DNA of 64,000 bases from Bacillus altitudinis 41KF2b (GCF_000691145.1 NZ_ASJC01000009.1:60448-124447), one strand, 5' to 3'; shown: positions 7,596-20,116, counted from the first letter of the stretch. Translations and numbers: made by a program. The notes: generated from the sequence alone by a model not told the origin.

Positions 7596-9176
7596 CTAGA
7601 CAGACGGCTGTGTCCCTGAAAAAATAGGGATTTCACTTGTCTGACCATTTTCTTGTCTGTAGACAATATGTTTCTCATTAAAATGAATGGGAGATTCAAT
7701 TCCTGCGGCTGCGGATAAGTTAAACAAACCTTCTCTAAGGGACAGGATATAATTGCAGACGCGGTATTTCTTTTCTTCAATGGATAAACCTTTTTGCAGC
7801 TTTGGATCTGTCGTGGCAACCCCAACTGGGCATTTATTCGTATGGCACACTTGTGCGCGAATGCATCCGACTGAAAACATGAGTCCCCGTGCGATATTGA
7901 CAAAGTCAGCACCCATGGAAAGGGCAATCGCAATTTTATCAGGTGAGAGAAGTTTGCCAGAAGCAAAGAGTTTTACCTGATCTCTGACACCGTATTCTTT
8001 CAATATTTGATGAACCATTGGGAGTGCCGTGAAAATCGGCAGCCCTGCGGAATCTGCCAATTCATGAAAGGATGCACCAGTGCCGCCTTCTCCGCCATCT
8101 ACTGTAATGAAATCAGGATGCTTTCCGCTTTTTTTCATGTACGCTGCAAGTTCCTCAATGTTTTCTTTATGTCCGACCACAAGCTTGATGCCGACAGGCT
8201 TTCCGCCTATACTTCGCAACTGTTCAATGAAATCAAACATATCAGGAATGGAGTGGAACATCTCAAATCGATTTGGACTGTCAATGGATTGGTGGGGTGG
8301 CAATTTACGGATGCTTGCAATTTCTTCGGTTACCTTTTCACCGTCAATATGTCCGCCTCGTGTTTTAGCTCCTTGAGCCAGCTTCAGCTCAAAGGCTTTG
8401 ACTTCCTCGTGCTCGCTTTTTTTCTTAAACTCTTCAAAGGAAAAAGCGCCATCCTCTGTTCTCACGCCAAATAGACCAGGCCCAATCTGGCATATAATAT
8501 CGGCTCCGCCTTTGAGGTGATAGGGAGAAAGCCCGCCTTCACCTGTGTTCATCCACGTACCGCCAGCCATCTTTAATCCTGAGGATAATGCTGTAATGGC
8601 CCTGTCGCCTAAAGATCCGTAGCTCATGGCTGACTGACCAATCAGGCCTTTTACACGGAAAGGCTTTTGACATGTGTGCTCGCCTATCACTTGTACATCG
8701 TCTTGATGGAGGTAGTAAGGTTTTGCTTCTACCTCTTTTGTATGTTCACTTCTTCTCAGTAAATTGTCTTGATCGATCTGATACACTTTTGTTTGGATTT
8801 TTTCAGATTGATCGATGCGTAACTCATCTCGCTGCTTTGGAAATAGGACGTTGCGAATATAGTAACCAGGCTTGTCAAAATCACGTTTTGATCCAAAGCC
8901 CATTGTCCGGCTTTTGTACTTCCCAGACATGACAGCTTGCTCGTATTCTCTTCTTGAGAAAGGAAGCTCCTCTCGATCATTTAGAAACAGATATTGACGA
9001 AGCTCAGGTCCTATTTTTTCAAAAATAAACCGTAGCTTTCCAATGACCGGATAATTTCGTAGGACAGAATGCTCTTCCTGTTTTTCATCTCGCATCCAAA
9101 TCCAGATGAATAAAATGATTGGTATGATGAAAAAAATCACTAATAATGCGCCAATGACAATGAAAGTTGTTGTCAC
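7596..9176 (-). CDS. yerD: membrane-anchored glutamate synthase-like protein YerD
   Basis: 526 residues. One membrane segment lies at about residues 4-27. The rest matches the FMN-binding central domain of glutamate synthase large subunit (GltB-like/GltS family): GGEGGTGASF phosphate-binding region, GADFVNIARGLM, and a cysteine cluster C438-x5-C444-x4-C449 in the segment CIRAQVCHTNKCPVG, which in GltS binds a 3Fe-4S cluster. The glutaminase domain of true glutamate synthase is absent, so it is probably an oxidoreductase of unknown substrate. Conserved neighbour of pcrB. It is transcribed against the pcrB operon and ends at a clear terminator. Confidence 0.88.
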   Translation of the reverse strand: MTTTFIVIGALLVIFFIIPIILFIWIWMRDEKQEEHSVLRNYPVIGKLRFIFEKIGPELRQYLFLNDREELPFSRREYEQAVMSGKYKSRTMGFGSKRDFDKPGYYIRNVLFPKQRDELRIDQSEKIQTKVYQIDQDNLLRRSEHTKEVEAKPYYLHQDDVQVIGEHTCQKPFRVKGLIGQSAMSYGSLGDRAITALSSGLKMAGGTWMNTGEGGLSPYHLKGGADIICQIGPGLFGVRTEDGAFSFEEFKKKSEHEEVKAFELKLAQGAKTRGGHIDGEKVTEEIASIRKLPPHQSIDSPNRFEMFHSIPDMFDFIEQLRSIGGKPVGIKLVVGHKENIEELAAYMKKSGKHPDFITVDGGEGGTGASFHELADSAGLPIFTALPMVHQILKEYGVRDQVKLFASGKLLSPDKIAIALSMGADFVNIARGLMFSVGCIRAQVCHTNKCPVGVATTDPKLQKGLSIEEKKYRVCNYILSLREGLFNLSAAAGIESPIHFNEKHIVYRQENGQTSEIPIFSGTQPSV

Positions 9177-9256
9177 GAAAATCCCCTCTTTTCTCTATCA
9201 TTACTGTTGTTATTCCACTTTTCATTGAAAGAGAAACCACTTCAACAGCTTGTGAC

Positions 9257-9281
9257 GTTTAGAAATGAAAAGGCGGGGTAA
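9257..9281 (+). promoter_or_regulatory. SigB-type promoter
   Basis: GTTTAG (9257-9262), 13-bp spacer, GGGTAA (9276-9281). This is close to the SigB consensus GTTTAA-N13-15-GGGTAT and lies 35 bp upstream of the small gene at 9316. Confidence 0.6.
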
Positions 9282-9315
9282 CTTACAAATAAGATCATAA
9301 GGGGAGGGAACATAC

Positions 9316-9546
9316 ATGAATAAGCGTCCGAATGCGTATGTACTTGCAGGATTAGGGGTTGGTGGTGCAGTGTTATTAGCAGTGAAAAATAAACAGCATC
9401 TCAAAAAATGGGCAAGCATGTTCCGATCAGATGAAAAGGTTCCTGAAAAAGCTGGTCACCCTGATCCGTTAGATATTCAAGACAACAAGATGGTCGATGA
9501 AGGGGCCATGACATCTGTTCATTATTTTAATGAAGTGAGACAATAG
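9316..9546 (+). CDS. small protein with N-terminal hydrophobic helix, likely stress-induced
   Basis: 76 residues. Residues 8-23 are a glycine/alanine-rich hydrophobic segment (YVLAGLGVGGAVLLAV) followed by a basic stretch (KNKQHLKK) and a hydrophilic tail, as in small single-pass proteins with the tail in the cytoplasm. I do not recognise a family. The start has an excellent AGGGGAGG site. The SigB-type promoter just upstream suggests it is a general-stress gene. It is transcribed alone, divergently from yerD, and stops at a strong terminator. Confidence 0.7.
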   Translation: MNKRPNAYVLAGLGVGGAVLLAVKNKQHLKKWASMFRSDEKVPEKAGHPDPLDIQDNKMVDEGAMTSVHYFNEVRQ

Positions 9547-9547
9547 T

Positions 9548-9940
9548 TTAGAAAAACCGTTTTGACCATTCAAAACGGTTTTTTCTTGTCTTTTTTTTGA
9601 TGTGATATCGAAGAGGATCGACAATCGTAAAACCGATCAACCCTTCGTGATCAGGCGTCGAGAAAAGAAATTCAATGCCCGATAAATGATAGGTTGAGAG
9701 AACTTCCTGATCCGTAAAACGTAACGAAAGCTCGTCTTCATAAACGGGTGTGTGTTTCAACACCTTGGCTTCTTCTGCAAATAACTCCAGCCCAGCCACT
9801 CGGCCCTCTTTGTCGATGTCTACGTTCACACATTCATTCACGTCTAATTCAATGGTTTCTTTAATTGTCCCGATTCGAGGCGGGATGAGATAGATGTATC
9901 CGATGTCGATCGTTTGATCATATGTGATGGTTCTTTTCAA
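9548..9940 (-). CDS. DUF2283 family protein
   Basis: About 130 residues. The pattern YDQTIDIGYIYL...VNVDIDKEGRVAGLEL is that of DUF2283, small proteins of unknown function. Two starts are possible: ATG 9949, which overlaps its own AGGTGA site, and TTG 9940, which has correct spacing and is preferred. The last ten codons lie within the hairpin that terminates the convergent gene at 9316, so the C-terminus is encoded by a terminator. Function unknown. Confidence 0.65.
   Translation of the reverse strand: MKRTITYDQTIDIGYIYLIPPRIGTIKETIELDVNECVNVDIDKEGRVAGLELFAEEAKVLKHTPVYEDELSLRFTDQEVLSTYHLSGIEFLFSTPDHEGLIGFTIVDPLRYHIKKKTRKNRFEWSKRFF
9552..9586. terminator. terminator of the gene at 9316, overlapping the DUF2283 3' end
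   Basis: 12-13 bp stem AAAACCGTTTTGA/TCAAAACGGTTTT with a short loop and T6 on the plus strand. Confidence 0.85.
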
Positions 9941-10178
9941 ATCATTCACCTGCTTGGTCGATAGTAAAATGTTCCTTTCATGTATAATATCATGTGATGA
10001 GATGAAGTAGCTCTCATTTCAGTACAGTATCCATCTATTGATCTCCCTCAGTTCCTCTTGAAGTGGCGTTTTTCATATAATCTCCATTCACTTCGCCTAA
10101 AGTGAAATCGACTATTTTCAAAAGAATGAAACTTTTAGCTGAAGGAGGTTACCCATTTTTTGCGGTGTCTGATTTTGT

Positions 10179-10184
10179 TATAAT
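10179..10184 (+). promoter_or_regulatory. -10 element upstream of pcrB
   Basis: Perfect TATAAT, 38 bp upstream of the pcrB start. The -35 is weak: TTTTTG at 10157-10162 with a 16-bp spacer is the best candidate. Confidence 0.5.
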
Positions 10185-10221
10185 ATTTAAATGGAATGAA
10201 ACGAATGGAGGAACGTTTTTC

Positions 10222-10914
10222 ATGTATGATGTTACCGAGTGGAAGCATGTCTTTAAACTCGATCCAAATAAAGAGATTTCCGATGAACAACTTGAAGCGA
10301 TTTGTGAATCTGGTACGGATGCCATTTTAATTGGCGGCAGTGACAACGTGACAGAAGACAACGTGCTGCAACTGATGTCAAAGGTGCGCCGCTTTCTTGT
10401 GCCATGTGTCCTTGAAATCTCGACACATGAGATGATTGTGCCTGGCTTTGACCTGTATTTTATCCCCACTGTGTTAAACAGTGCTCATCCAGATTGGATT
10501 GTTGGTCTGCATAAGGATGCGATGAAGGAATACGGTGATTTGATGTCAATGGAAGAGATTGTACCGGAAGGATATGTCATCTTAAACGAAGAGTGTAAAG
10601 CGGCTAAGCTGACAGAGGCAAATACGGCACTGGATATAGATGACGTAAGGGCTTATGCGAGAGTGGCAGAGCACTTGATGAAACTGCCCATCTTCTATTT
10701 AGAATACAGCGGAACGCTTGGAGATATAGAGCTTGTGAAAGAAACAAAAGCAGTGCTACATGAAACGGTTCTATTTTATGGCGGCGGTATTGAAAGCGAA
10801 GAGCAGGCGAAAGACTTTGCACAGCACGCAGACGTTGTCGTCGTGGGAAACGTCATTTATGACAATTTTAAAGAAGCGTTAAAGACAGTCGACGCAGTGA
10901 AAAAGTCATCATAG
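10222..10914 (+). CDS. pcrB: heptaprenylglyceryl phosphate synthase PcrB
   Basis: 230-residue TIM-barrel enzyme of the GGGP/PcrB family. It joins heptaprenyl diphosphate to sn-glycerol-1-phosphate to make an archaeal-type ether lipid precursor. Visible elements are YLEYSG, the phosphate-binding FYGGGI and VVVGNVIY near the C-terminus. The frame is open for 40 more codons upstream, but ATG 10222 is chosen because GGAGG precedes it at good spacing and [15 protein letters not shown] is the family's usual N-terminus. First gene of pcrB-pcrA-ligA-yerH; 57 bp separate it from pcrA. Confidence 0.95.
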   Translation: MYDVTEWKHVFKLDPNKEISDEQLEAICESGTDAILIGGSDNVTEDNVLQLMSKVRRFLVPCVLEISTHEMIVPGFDLYFIPTVLNSAHPDWIVGLHKDAMKEYGDLMSMEEIVPEGYVILNEECKAAKLTEANTALDIDDVRAYARVAEHLMKLPIFYLEYSGTLGDIELVKETKAVLHETVLFYGGGIESEEQAKDFAQHADVVVVGNVIYDNFKEALKTVDAVKKSS

Positions 10915-10971
10915 TCAAACAAGACGAAACGGGTTAAAATAGAACATAAGTTCGAATTGGCGGTGAATGAA

Positions 10972-13194
10972 ATGAATGAAATATCGAATCATCTATTAGA
11001 AGGGCTGAATGACGCGCAGAAAGAAGCGGTCAAAGCAACAGACGGGCCGCTGCTACTGATGGCAGGAGCAGGTAGTGGAAAAACACGAGTGCTCACGCAT
11101 CGAATTGCGTATTTAATGGCAGAAAAGCATGTGGCGCCGTGGAACATTTTAGCGATTACTTTTACAAATAAAGCAGCAAGAGAAATGCGTGAGCGTGTAC
11201 AAGCCATTTTAGGGCCTGGTGCGGATGACATTTGGATTTCTACGTTCCACAGCATGTGTGTACGCATTTTACGACGCGATATTGACCGTATTGGTGTGAA
11301 TCGCAACTTTTCTATATTAGACACATCTGATCAGCTTTCAGTCATTAAAAACATTTTAAAAGAACGAAATATCGATCCTAAAAAGTTTGATCCACGTAGC
11401 ATTTTAGGGTCAATCAGTAGTGCAAAAAACGAACTCATTGACGCAGAGGAATACGCAAAAACAGCCGGTGACTTTTACGATCAAGTCGTCAGCGATGTCT
11501 ACACAGATTATCAAAAACGATTACTCAAAAACCAATCACTCGATTTTGATGATCTTATTATGATGACGATTCGTCTGTTTGAGCGAATTCCTGAAGTATT
11601 AGAACACTATCAGCGAAAATTCCAATACATTCATGTCGATGAGTATCAGGATACGAACAGAGCGCAGTACATGCTTGTGAAATTGCTCGCGCAGCGTTTT
11701 CAAAATATATGTGTGGTCGGTGACTCGGATCAGTCCATCTACCGCTGGCGTGGAGCGGATATTACAAACATTCTTTCCTTTGAAAAAGATTATCCGTCCA
11801 GTGAAGTGATTTTGCTTGAGCAAAATTACAGATCGACTAAACGTATTCTGAATGCCGCAAACACGGTCATTCAAAACAATTCAAACCGCAAGCCAAAAAA
11901 CCTTTGGACAGAAAATGACGAAGGAGCGAAGATTGCCTATTACCGTGCGGATAATGAATTCGGTGAAGGTCAATTTGTCGCTGGAAAGATTCGTCAGCTT
12001 CATCAGAGCGGCAAGCGTAAATTATCTGATTTTGCGATCCTCTATCGAACGAACGCTCAGTCACGTGTCATAGAGGAAACGTTAATGAAGGCGAACATTC
12101 AATACAACATCGTCGGTGGCACGAAGTTCTATGACAGAAAAGAGATCAAGGACATTTTGGCATACTTACGCCTTGTGGCAAATCCAGATGACGATATTAG
12201 TTTTGCACGCATTGTCAACGTACCAAAACGAGGAATTGGGGCGACTTCTGTTGATAAAATTGCCGCATACGCAGAAATGAATGATCTCTCTATGTTTGAA
12301 GCACTTGGTCAGGTGGATTTCATTGGACTCAGTGCAAGAGCAGCCAATGCACTTGATGAGTTCAAACAGCTCATTGATCAAATGACAAATATGCAGGATT
12401 ATTTATCTGTCACAGAATTAACGGAAGAGATCCTAGAGAAAACAGGCTATCGTGAAGCACTGAAGATCGAAAAAACGATTGAAGCACAAAGCCGTTTAGA
12501 AAATATTGACGAGTTTCTATCGGTCACTAAAAACTTTGAAGAACAAAATGAAGATAAATCACTTGTCACCTTCCTGACAGACCTCGCCCTCGTCGCAGAC
12601 ATTGATAAGCTGGATGAGGCTGAGGAAGAAGATCAGGATGCGGTCATTTTAATGACGCTTCACGCAGCAAAAGGACTTGAATTCCCCGTTGTGTTCTTAA
12701 TGGGCATGGAGGAAGGTGTCTTCCCGCACAGTCGTTCATTAATGGAAGATGCCGAGATGGAAGAAGAGCGCCGTCTCGCTTACGTGGGGATCACACGGGC
12801 CGAAGAAGAGCTTTATTTATCAAGTGCGAAGATGAGAACACTCTTCGGCCGGACGAACATGAATCTGGAATCACGATTTATCAGAGAAATACCAGCTGAT
12901 TTATTGGACAACCTAAATGAGAAAAAAGAAACGAAAACACCGTTTGGCCAAACGAGAGAAAGACCGCAAAGACGAGGGCCTGTCTCACGTCCACAAACGC
13001 AAACCATTCAAAACACAGGCGGCGGCAGCATTGGCTGGGCTGTCGGTGATAAAGCCGCTCATAAAAAATGGGGCGTTGGCACGGTTGTGAGTGTAAAAGG
13101 TAGTGGAGATAGTACAGAGCTTGATATTGCCTTCCCAAGCCCTACAGGCATTAAGCGTCTCCTTGCCGCATTTGCGCCAATCGAAAAGCAATAA
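10972..13194 (+). CDS. pcrA: ATP-dependent DNA helicase PcrA
   Basis: 740-residue superfamily-1A 3'-5' helicase (UvrD/PcrA/Rep) acting in repair, plasmid replication and removal of transcription-replication conflicts. Walker A GAGSGKT is near residue 40, the Walker B region VDEYQDTN near 225, then [28 protein letters not shown] and [11 protein letters not shown]. The C-terminal Tudor-like RNA polymerase-binding tail ([19 protein letters not shown]) is present. The open frame begins at TTG 10957, but ATG 10972 follows GGCGGTGA at good distance and aligns with the usual N-terminus. Followed by ligA after 44 bp. Confidence 0.97.
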   Translation: MNEISNHLLEGLNDAQKEAVKATDGPLLLMAGAGSGKTRVLTHRIAYLMAEKHVAPWNILAITFTNKAAREMRERVQAILGPGADDIWISTFHSMCVRILRRDIDRIGVNRNFSILDTSDQLSVIKNILKERNIDPKKFDPRSILGSISSAKNELIDAEEYAKTAGDFYDQVVSDVYTDYQKRLLKNQSLDFDDLIMMTIRLFERIPEVLEHYQRKFQYIHVDEYQDTNRAQYMLVKLLAQRFQNICVVGDSDQSIYRWRGADITNILSFEKDYPSSEVILLEQNYRSTKRILNAANTVIQNNSNRKPKNLWTENDEGAKIAYYRADNEFGEGQFVAGKIRQLHQSGKRKLSDFAILYRTNAQSRVIEETLMKANIQYNIVGGTKFYDRKEIKDILAYLRLVANPDDDISFARIVNVPKRGIGATSVDKIAAYAEMNDLSMFEALGQVDFIGLSARAANALDEFKQLIDQMTNMQDYLSVTELTEEILEKTGYREALKIEKTIEAQSRLENIDEFLSVTKNFEEQNEDKSLVTFLTDLALVADIDKLDEAEEEDQDAVILMTLHAAKGLEFPVVFLMGMEEGVFPHSRSLMEDAEMEEERRLAYVGITRAEEELYLSSAKMRTLFGRTNMNLESRFIREIPADLLDNLNEKKETKTPFGQTRERPQRRGPVSRPQTQTIQNTGGGSIGWAVGDKAAHKKWGVGTVVSVKGSGDSTELDIAFPSPTGIKRLLAAFAPIEKQ

Positions 13195-13220
13195 ACTGAT
13201 AGGACTGACAAAACGGATGA

Positions 13221-15245
<2,025 letters not shown>

Positions 15246-15260
15246 GAGGAGTGTTTTCTA

Positions 15261-16448
15261 TTGAAAAAGTTGCTATTGCTGCTGACAATGCTCACACTGG
15301 TATTGTCAGCGTGTGCACCTTTTGGGGGAAAGGATGAGGAAGAGGTCACACAAAAGACGGATGAAACGAAAGAAACAGCGATCATCCCAATGTACAACAT
15401 CTCTGATTCCTATTACAAAATGGTGCTGCCGTTTAAACAAGGAGCGGCAAGGGGACTAACTGCAGAGCGTCTCAATACACGCTTAGACATTGATGAATTT
15501 GAAACAGGACTCATGCGCCTGGCAACAGAATCATTCAATACAAACGATTATCTGTTCCAAGAAGGACAACATTTAGATGAAGATACTGTTCTCAGCTGGC
15601 TTGCCCGCAAAAAAACAGGCAGTGATCTGAAAAAAGCTGAAAAAGAAGACAAAGACTTTAAGAACTTGGGCTTAAACCCTGCTCTTCCAAACTCAGGTTC
15701 AACAAAGTCAAAAAATGAAAATAGTCCAATCTACTTAGCTTCCATGCTAGAACATAATTACTTAATCAGAAAAGATAAAAATAGCTTACAGCTTGGCGGG
15801 GTTGTCATCGGTCTTGCGCTTAACTCTGTCTATTATTATCGCGAAAATATCGGAGATCCTCAGCAAGAGGTGACCATCGATTCATCGAAAAATTCAAAGA
15901 AACTTTTAGCAGAGGGCGAAAAAATTGCGGAACAAGTCATTAAACGACTTCGTCAAATGGACGGACTGCAAAAAGTCCCAGTCATGATTGCTCTTTATAA
16001 ACAAGCACCAAAATCATCTATTGTTCCAGGAAACTTCATCGCTAAAACCGATGTAAAAGCAGGATCAGCTGATATTGGTAGTTGGGATACGATTAAAGAA
16101 GAGAATGTCTTCTTCCCTTCAGATAATGCCAAGAGCAGCTACAAAGATGATTCAGAGCGATTTGACCGCTTCAAGACAAAGGTAGAAGACTACTTCCCGA
16201 ATTACACAGGTGTGGTAGGCAAAGGTTTCTATAAAAACGGGAACTTGCAAAAAATGAAAGTAGAAATTCCAATGCAATTCTACGGAAAAACAGAAGTCGT
16301 GGCATTCACGCAATACTTAACAGGTGAAGTCATGGATTACTATAAGAGCACCAATATAGAAATCAACATCACCTCTTCTGATCAGCAAGAAGCCCTCATC
16401 ACAAAAAATGCTGAAGATAAAGAACCAACGGTCCATATATATGACTAA
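15261..16448 (+). CDS. yerH: CamS-family lipoprotein YerH
   Basis: 395-residue lipoprotein of the CamS family (called sex-pheromone precursor in enterococci). The signal peptide [17 protein letters not shown] ends in lipobox LSAC with the lipidated cysteine at residue 18; a short hydrophilic linker and the CamS domain follow. TTG start after GAGGAGTG at good spacing. It lies at the end of the pcrB operon and stops at a strong terminator. Function in bacilli is unknown; it should sit on the outer face of the membrane. Confidence 0.9.
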   Translation: MKKLLLLLTMLTLVLSACAPFGGKDEEEVTQKTDETKETAIIPMYNISDSYYKMVLPFKQGAARGLTAERLNTRLDIDEFETGLMRLATESFNTNDYLFQEGQHLDEDTVLSWLARKKTGSDLKKAEKEDKDFKNLGLNPALPNSGSTKSKNENSPIYLASMLEHNYLIRKDKNSLQLGGVVIGLALNSVYYYRENIGDPQQEVTIDSSKNSKKLLAEGEKIAEQVIKRLRQMDGLQKVPVMIALYKQAPKSSIVPGNFIAKTDVKAGSADIGSWDTIKEENVFFPSDNAKSSYKDDSERFDRFKTKVEDYFPNYTGVVGKGFYKNGNLQKMKVEIPMQFYGKTEVVAFTQYLTGEVMDYYKSTNIEINITSSDQQEALITKNAEDKEPTVHIYD

Positions 16449-16450
16449 AT

Positions 16451-16476
16451 AAAAACCGCCTTTTGGCGGTTTTTTA
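16451..16476 (+). terminator. terminator of the pcrB-pcrA-ligA-yerH operon
   Basis: Stem AAAACCGCC/GGCGGTTTT with TTTT loop and T6 tail. Confidence 0.9.
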
Positions 16477-16611
16477 TTTCTAATTAGAGGAATCTTTCAA
16501 CTTTTGTCAAAGTATGTGAGGAAATCAAAAGGAAAGGCAGGTATGTTGATGCTCGTATAAATGCTGATTACCGTCATGTATAAGTAAAAAGACGATAAAA
16601 GGAGAATCAGC

Positions 16612-17619
16612 ATGCATAAAGAAGTAAAAGCACGATACGATGAACAAATGGTCTTAAAGAAAGCGGCTCTACTCTATCATTTTCAGCCAGAACAGGTCAC
16701 ATTTCTAGCCGATGCAGAAAATTATGTGTATGAATATACGGATGAAAAAGGGTCGAGTTATATATTGAAAATTACCCATACCATTCGCCGCTCCCGCACA
16801 TATATTTTAGGAGAAATGGACTGGATTCGGTATTTATCTCAACATGGAAGCTCAGTAGCTAAACCGGTTTTATCCGCAAGAGGAAAAGATGTTGAAGCGA
16901 TTCCCGATCAAGCAGGAGGCGCTTTTTTGCTGAGAGTGTACGAAAAGGCGCCCGGCAGAAAAGTGACCGAAGCAGATTGGAATGGACAGTTGTTTCAAGC
17001 GTTAGGAGCCTATACTGGGCGTATGCATCAAACGACTAAACAATATCAAGTGAAAGATCCTCGCTATAAGCGTCAAGAGTGGTATGAGGAGGAGCAATTA
17101 AAGCTTGAAACGTATATTCCTTCTGATCAAACGGTTGTGTTGCAGCGAAAAGATGAACTGATGCAAAAGCTTCACCAGCTCCGAATATCCAAGGATGTCT
17201 ATGGACTGGTGCATGCGGATTTACATCACGGGAACTTCCACTATCATCAGGGAGAAATCATTGCATTTGATTTTGATGATTGTGGGTATCACTGGTTTAT
17301 CAACGATATGAGCATTTTGCTATACAACGTTCTTTGGTATCCGGTGATTCCGTATGAGGATAAAGCTGAATTTACGGGTGAATTTATGAGCCATTTCCTC
17401 AAAGGCTATCGACAGGAGAATGAGCTTGATGACGCATGGCTGGCGACAATACCAGATTTCCTTATGCTGCGTCATATGCTTATTTATGGGCTTTTACATC
17501 AAGCATTTGATCTCCGAACACTAAGCGCTGACGAAAGTGCCATGCTGGCGCGTTTTCGAAAGGAGATTGAGGACAAAACCCCAATTACGCCTTTTGACTT
17601 TCATCAGCTAACAACATAA
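16612..17619 (+). CDS. yerI: aminoglycoside-phosphotransferase-like kinase YerI
   Basis: 335-residue APH/choline-kinase-fold protein. The catalytic loop LVHADLHHGN (about residues 202-211, catalytic Asp) and the metal-binding AFDFDDCGY are intact, and the N-lobe has the lysine-bearing strand YILKITH. The substrate is unknown; the family includes homoserine kinase-like, spore-coat CotS-like and antibiotic kinases, and resistance should not be assumed. The start follows AAAGGAG. Transcribed alone between two strong terminators, in its conserved place next to sapB. Confidence 0.85.
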   Translation: MHKEVKARYDEQMVLKKAALLYHFQPEQVTFLADAENYVYEYTDEKGSSYILKITHTIRRSRTYILGEMDWIRYLSQHGSSVAKPVLSARGKDVEAIPDQAGGAFLLRVYEKAPGRKVTEADWNGQLFQALGAYTGRMHQTTKQYQVKDPRYKRQEWYEEEQLKLETYIPSDQTVVLQRKDELMQKLHQLRISKDVYGLVHADLHHGNFHYHQGEIIAFDFDDCGYHWFINDMSILLYNVLWYPVIPYEDKAEFTGEFMSHFLKGYRQENELDDAWLATIPDFLMLRHMLIYGLLHQAFDLRTLSADESAMLARFRKEIEDKTPITPFDFHQLTT

Positions 17620-17621
17620 AT

Positions 17622-17660
17622 AAAAAGCCCCTTGCTGTTTGACATAGCAAGGGGCTTTTT
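17622..17660. terminator. bidirectional terminator between yerI and sapB
   Basis: 15-bp perfect stem AAAAAGCCCCTTGCT/AGCAAGGGGCTTTTT with a 9-nt loop between two convergent genes. Confidence 0.92.
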
Positions 17661-17663
17661 ATC

Positions 17664-18356
17664 CTACACCGTATCACACTTCACACCAACAACGCCTTCT
17701 AAATCTTTAATATCAAAGTACACATCGGTTGTATAGCGGTCTTTATGTACGCGAACACGTACTTCCATGATCGGATAGTCTTTTTCCTTTAAATCATCAA
17801 TACGTACAGAATGAATCCGAATATTGAGTGCTTTCATTTCTTTTAAAATCTCTGTCATGCGGTTTCGGTCAGAAAGTGACATTCTGATGCGGATTTCTTT
17901 TTCCTGTAAGCGAATGGGTCCAATCCGCTGGAAGAGCCAAGGTAAAAATTCCACACTGACAAGAATAAAGAAAAGACTGAGGAAGGCTTCTTTATAAAAA
18001 CCTGCACCTGTTGCAACCCCAAGTCCTGCTGCTCCCCAAATCATCGCAGATGTCGTAAGACCTGAGATGACGTCATTGCTTTTGCGAAGAATCACACCTG
18101 CTCCAATAAAACCAACACCAGATATAATTTGCGCCGGTAACCTGAGTGGGTCCATTTGAAGCTTAGAGACTCGAGGGAAATTGTAGGCTGCATCAATGCT
18201 GATGATGGTTAATACGCAGGAGCTGACAGCAATGACAATACACGTTTTCAGCCCAAGCGGCTTTTTCTTAAGTTCGCGTTCAAGACCGATGATCAAACCG
18301 ATTAAGGTGGCAACGGCTAATTTTAAGACCGTATCCCATTCAATTGTCCAAAACAT
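17664..18356 (-). CDS. sapB: MgtC/SapB family membrane protein
   Basis: 230 residues. The N-terminal two thirds hold about five membrane segments with the family signature LIGLIIGLERELKKKPLGLKT and GVGFIGAGVI. The C-terminal 80 residues form a cytosolic ACT-like domain. B. subtilis SapB mutations affect alkaline phosphatase expression; biochemical function of the family is unsettled, and MgtC of pathogens helps growth at low magnesium. An in-frame GTG six codons upstream overlaps the AAAGGAG site, so ATG 18356 is the real start. Confidence 0.9.
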   Translation of the reverse strand: MFWTIEWDTVLKLAVATLIGLIIGLERELKKKPLGLKTCIVIAVSSCVLTIISIDAAYNFPRVSKLQMDPLRLPAQIISGVGFIGAGVILRKSNDVISGLTTSAMIWGAAGLGVATGAGFYKEAFLSLFFILVSVEFLPWLFQRIGPIRLQEKEIRIRMSLSDRNRMTEILKEMKALNIRIHSVRIDDLKEKDYPIMEVRVRVHKDRYTTDVYFDIKDLEGVVGVKCDTV

Positions 18357-18482
18357 GCGTATCGCTCCTTTCACTTCATGTACGTTTCACATCATGTATA
18401 TGATCTTCTCACAGCCCATATGGCTGCACAACTTCTATTTTATTCAGAAACGGGAGAAAGAAAAGCATTTTATTGAAAAATA

Positions 18483-18513
18483 AAGAGAGTCATCCGCATA
18501 ATGCAGATGACTC
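18483..18513 (-). terminator. terminator of opuE
   Basis: Stem GAGTCATC/GATGACTC with a T-rich tail on the minus strand. Confidence 0.75.
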
Positions 18514-18524
18514 CTCATGTCTAG

Positions 18525-20006
18525 TTATTTTGTTTCTTCTTCGAGATGGTCTTCCATTTTGCTAAACAGCTTTTTAGAAGCTTTAGACGGTTTATTTGTT
18601 AAGAGGCTGACAATAATAGCAGTCAAACCACTTAAAATAAATCCAGGAACCATTTCGTACAATCCAGTCGTGTTATTTAAGCCTGTTGAAATCCAAACGA
18701 GAACGACAACAGCCCCAACAACCATTCCAGCTAAAGCACCGTGATGATTCATTCGCTTCCAGTATAGACATAACAAGATGACTGGACCGAATGAAGATCC
18801 AAATCCAGCCCAAGCATATCCGACAAGGTCAAGAATCGTATCACTTGGGTTTAGCGAGAGACAAAGAGCAATAATGGCAACGACTAGTACAGACATACGT
18901 CCAATCATGACAAGCTCTTTGTCAGAGGCTTTTCTTCTAAAGAACGTACGGTATAAATCCTCTGTCATCGCACTTGCAGTAACAAGCAGCTGAGAAGAAA
19001 TTGAACTCATAATCGCAGCTAAAATGGCAGAAAGTAAAAATCCAGTAATATATGGATGGAATAACACTTTAGAAAACACAATAAAGATGGTTTCTGGGTC
19101 TGCCAAAGTGGTGCTTGTTTCATGAACGTACGCCACGCCGACTAAACCGACAGATAGTGAACCAATGACAGACACAATCATCCAGCTCATACCGATACGA
19201 CGTGCTGGCTTTAAATCTTTTACAGTCGTAATCGCCATAAAGCGAACAATAATGTGCGGCTGTCCAAAGTAACCGAGTCCCCAAGCGAGGAAGGAAATAA
19301 TGCCAATGACGCTCGTTCCTCTAAAAATATCAAGCAATTTAGGGTCAATCTGTTGAATATCATTGAATGTGGCAACAGGTCCACCTAATTGAGTAAAGGC
19401 AACGATCGGCACGAGCACTAATGCTAAAAACATAATAGCTCCTTGAACAAAATCAGTTAAACTAACTGCCAAAAAGCCGCCGAATAGTGTGTACAAAATC
19501 ACGATACTAGAAGTTAAGATTAAACCAAACATATAATCAGCACCAAACGCTGATTCAAATAAGCGTCCGCCTGATACCATACCTGATGAGGTGTAAAGTG
19601 TAAAGAAAATCATAATGATGACAGCTGAGACAGCTTTCAATAAAGTAGATGAGTCTTTAAACCGTTTGTCAAAAAAGTCTGGAATGGTAATCGCATCATC
19701 AGCAACTTCTGTATACGATCTCAATCGTGGCGCAAGGAATAAATAGTTTAAGTAAGCCCCACTAATTAAACCAACAGCAAGCCATCCAGATGAAAGACCA
19801 GTTGTATACATAGCGCCTGGAAGCCCCATCAGCATCCATCCACTCATATCGGATGCACCAGCAGAGAGTGCGGTGACATAAGGACCTAATCCGCGTCCGC
19901 CTAACATATAGTCATTCAAGTCATTTGTTTTTCTAAATGCATACCAGCCAATAGCCAGCATTCCAATAAAATAAATAGATAAAGAAATTCCAATTTCAAT
20001 ACTCAT
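18525..20006 (-). CDS. opuE: sodium/proline symporter OpuE
   Basis: 493-residue sodium:solute symporter (SSS/PutP family) with about 13 membrane segments. Family features are AGASDMSGWMLMGLPG in the early helices and GLGYFGQPHIIVRFMA in the middle, both typical of proline transporters. In B. subtilis OpuE brings in proline as an osmoprotectant and is driven by SigA and SigB promoters. A matching SigB-type promoter is present here 111 bp upstream of the start, which supports osmoprotection rather than catabolism. A CcpA-like palindrome lies further upstream. Confidence 0.93.
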   Translation of the reverse strand: MSIEIGISLSIYFIGMLAIGWYAFRKTNDLNDYMLGGRGLGPYVTALSAGASDMSGWMLMGLPGAMYTTGLSSGWLAVGLISGAYLNYLFLAPRLRSYTEVADDAITIPDFFDKRFKDSSTLLKAVSAVIIMIFFTLYTSSGMVSGGRLFESAFGADYMFGLILTSSIVILYTLFGGFLAVSLTDFVQGAIMFLALVLVPIVAFTQLGGPVATFNDIQQIDPKLLDIFRGTSVIGIISFLAWGLGYFGQPHIIVRFMAITTVKDLKPARRIGMSWMIVSVIGSLSVGLVGVAYVHETSTTLADPETIFIVFSKVLFHPYITGFLLSAILAAIMSSISSQLLVTASAMTEDLYRTFFRRKASDKELVMIGRMSVLVVAIIALCLSLNPSDTILDLVGYAWAGFGSSFGPVILLCLYWKRMNHHGALAGMVVGAVVVLVWISTGLNNTTGLYEMVPGFILSGLTAIIVSLLTNKPSKASKKLFSKMEDHLEEETK

Positions 20007-20116
20007 GTTTCCATATCACCTTTTTCGTATTAATTTGACATCACCTCAATCAAAATATACAAAGAACAGCCTATTGATTGTCTGCTCACTGCTATGGTTA
20101 CTTAACCTATCAGAGT

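Noticed and set aside
8007..8474. 155-codon plus-strand frame inside yerD
   Set aside because: Shadow of the well-supported yerD gene on the other strand.
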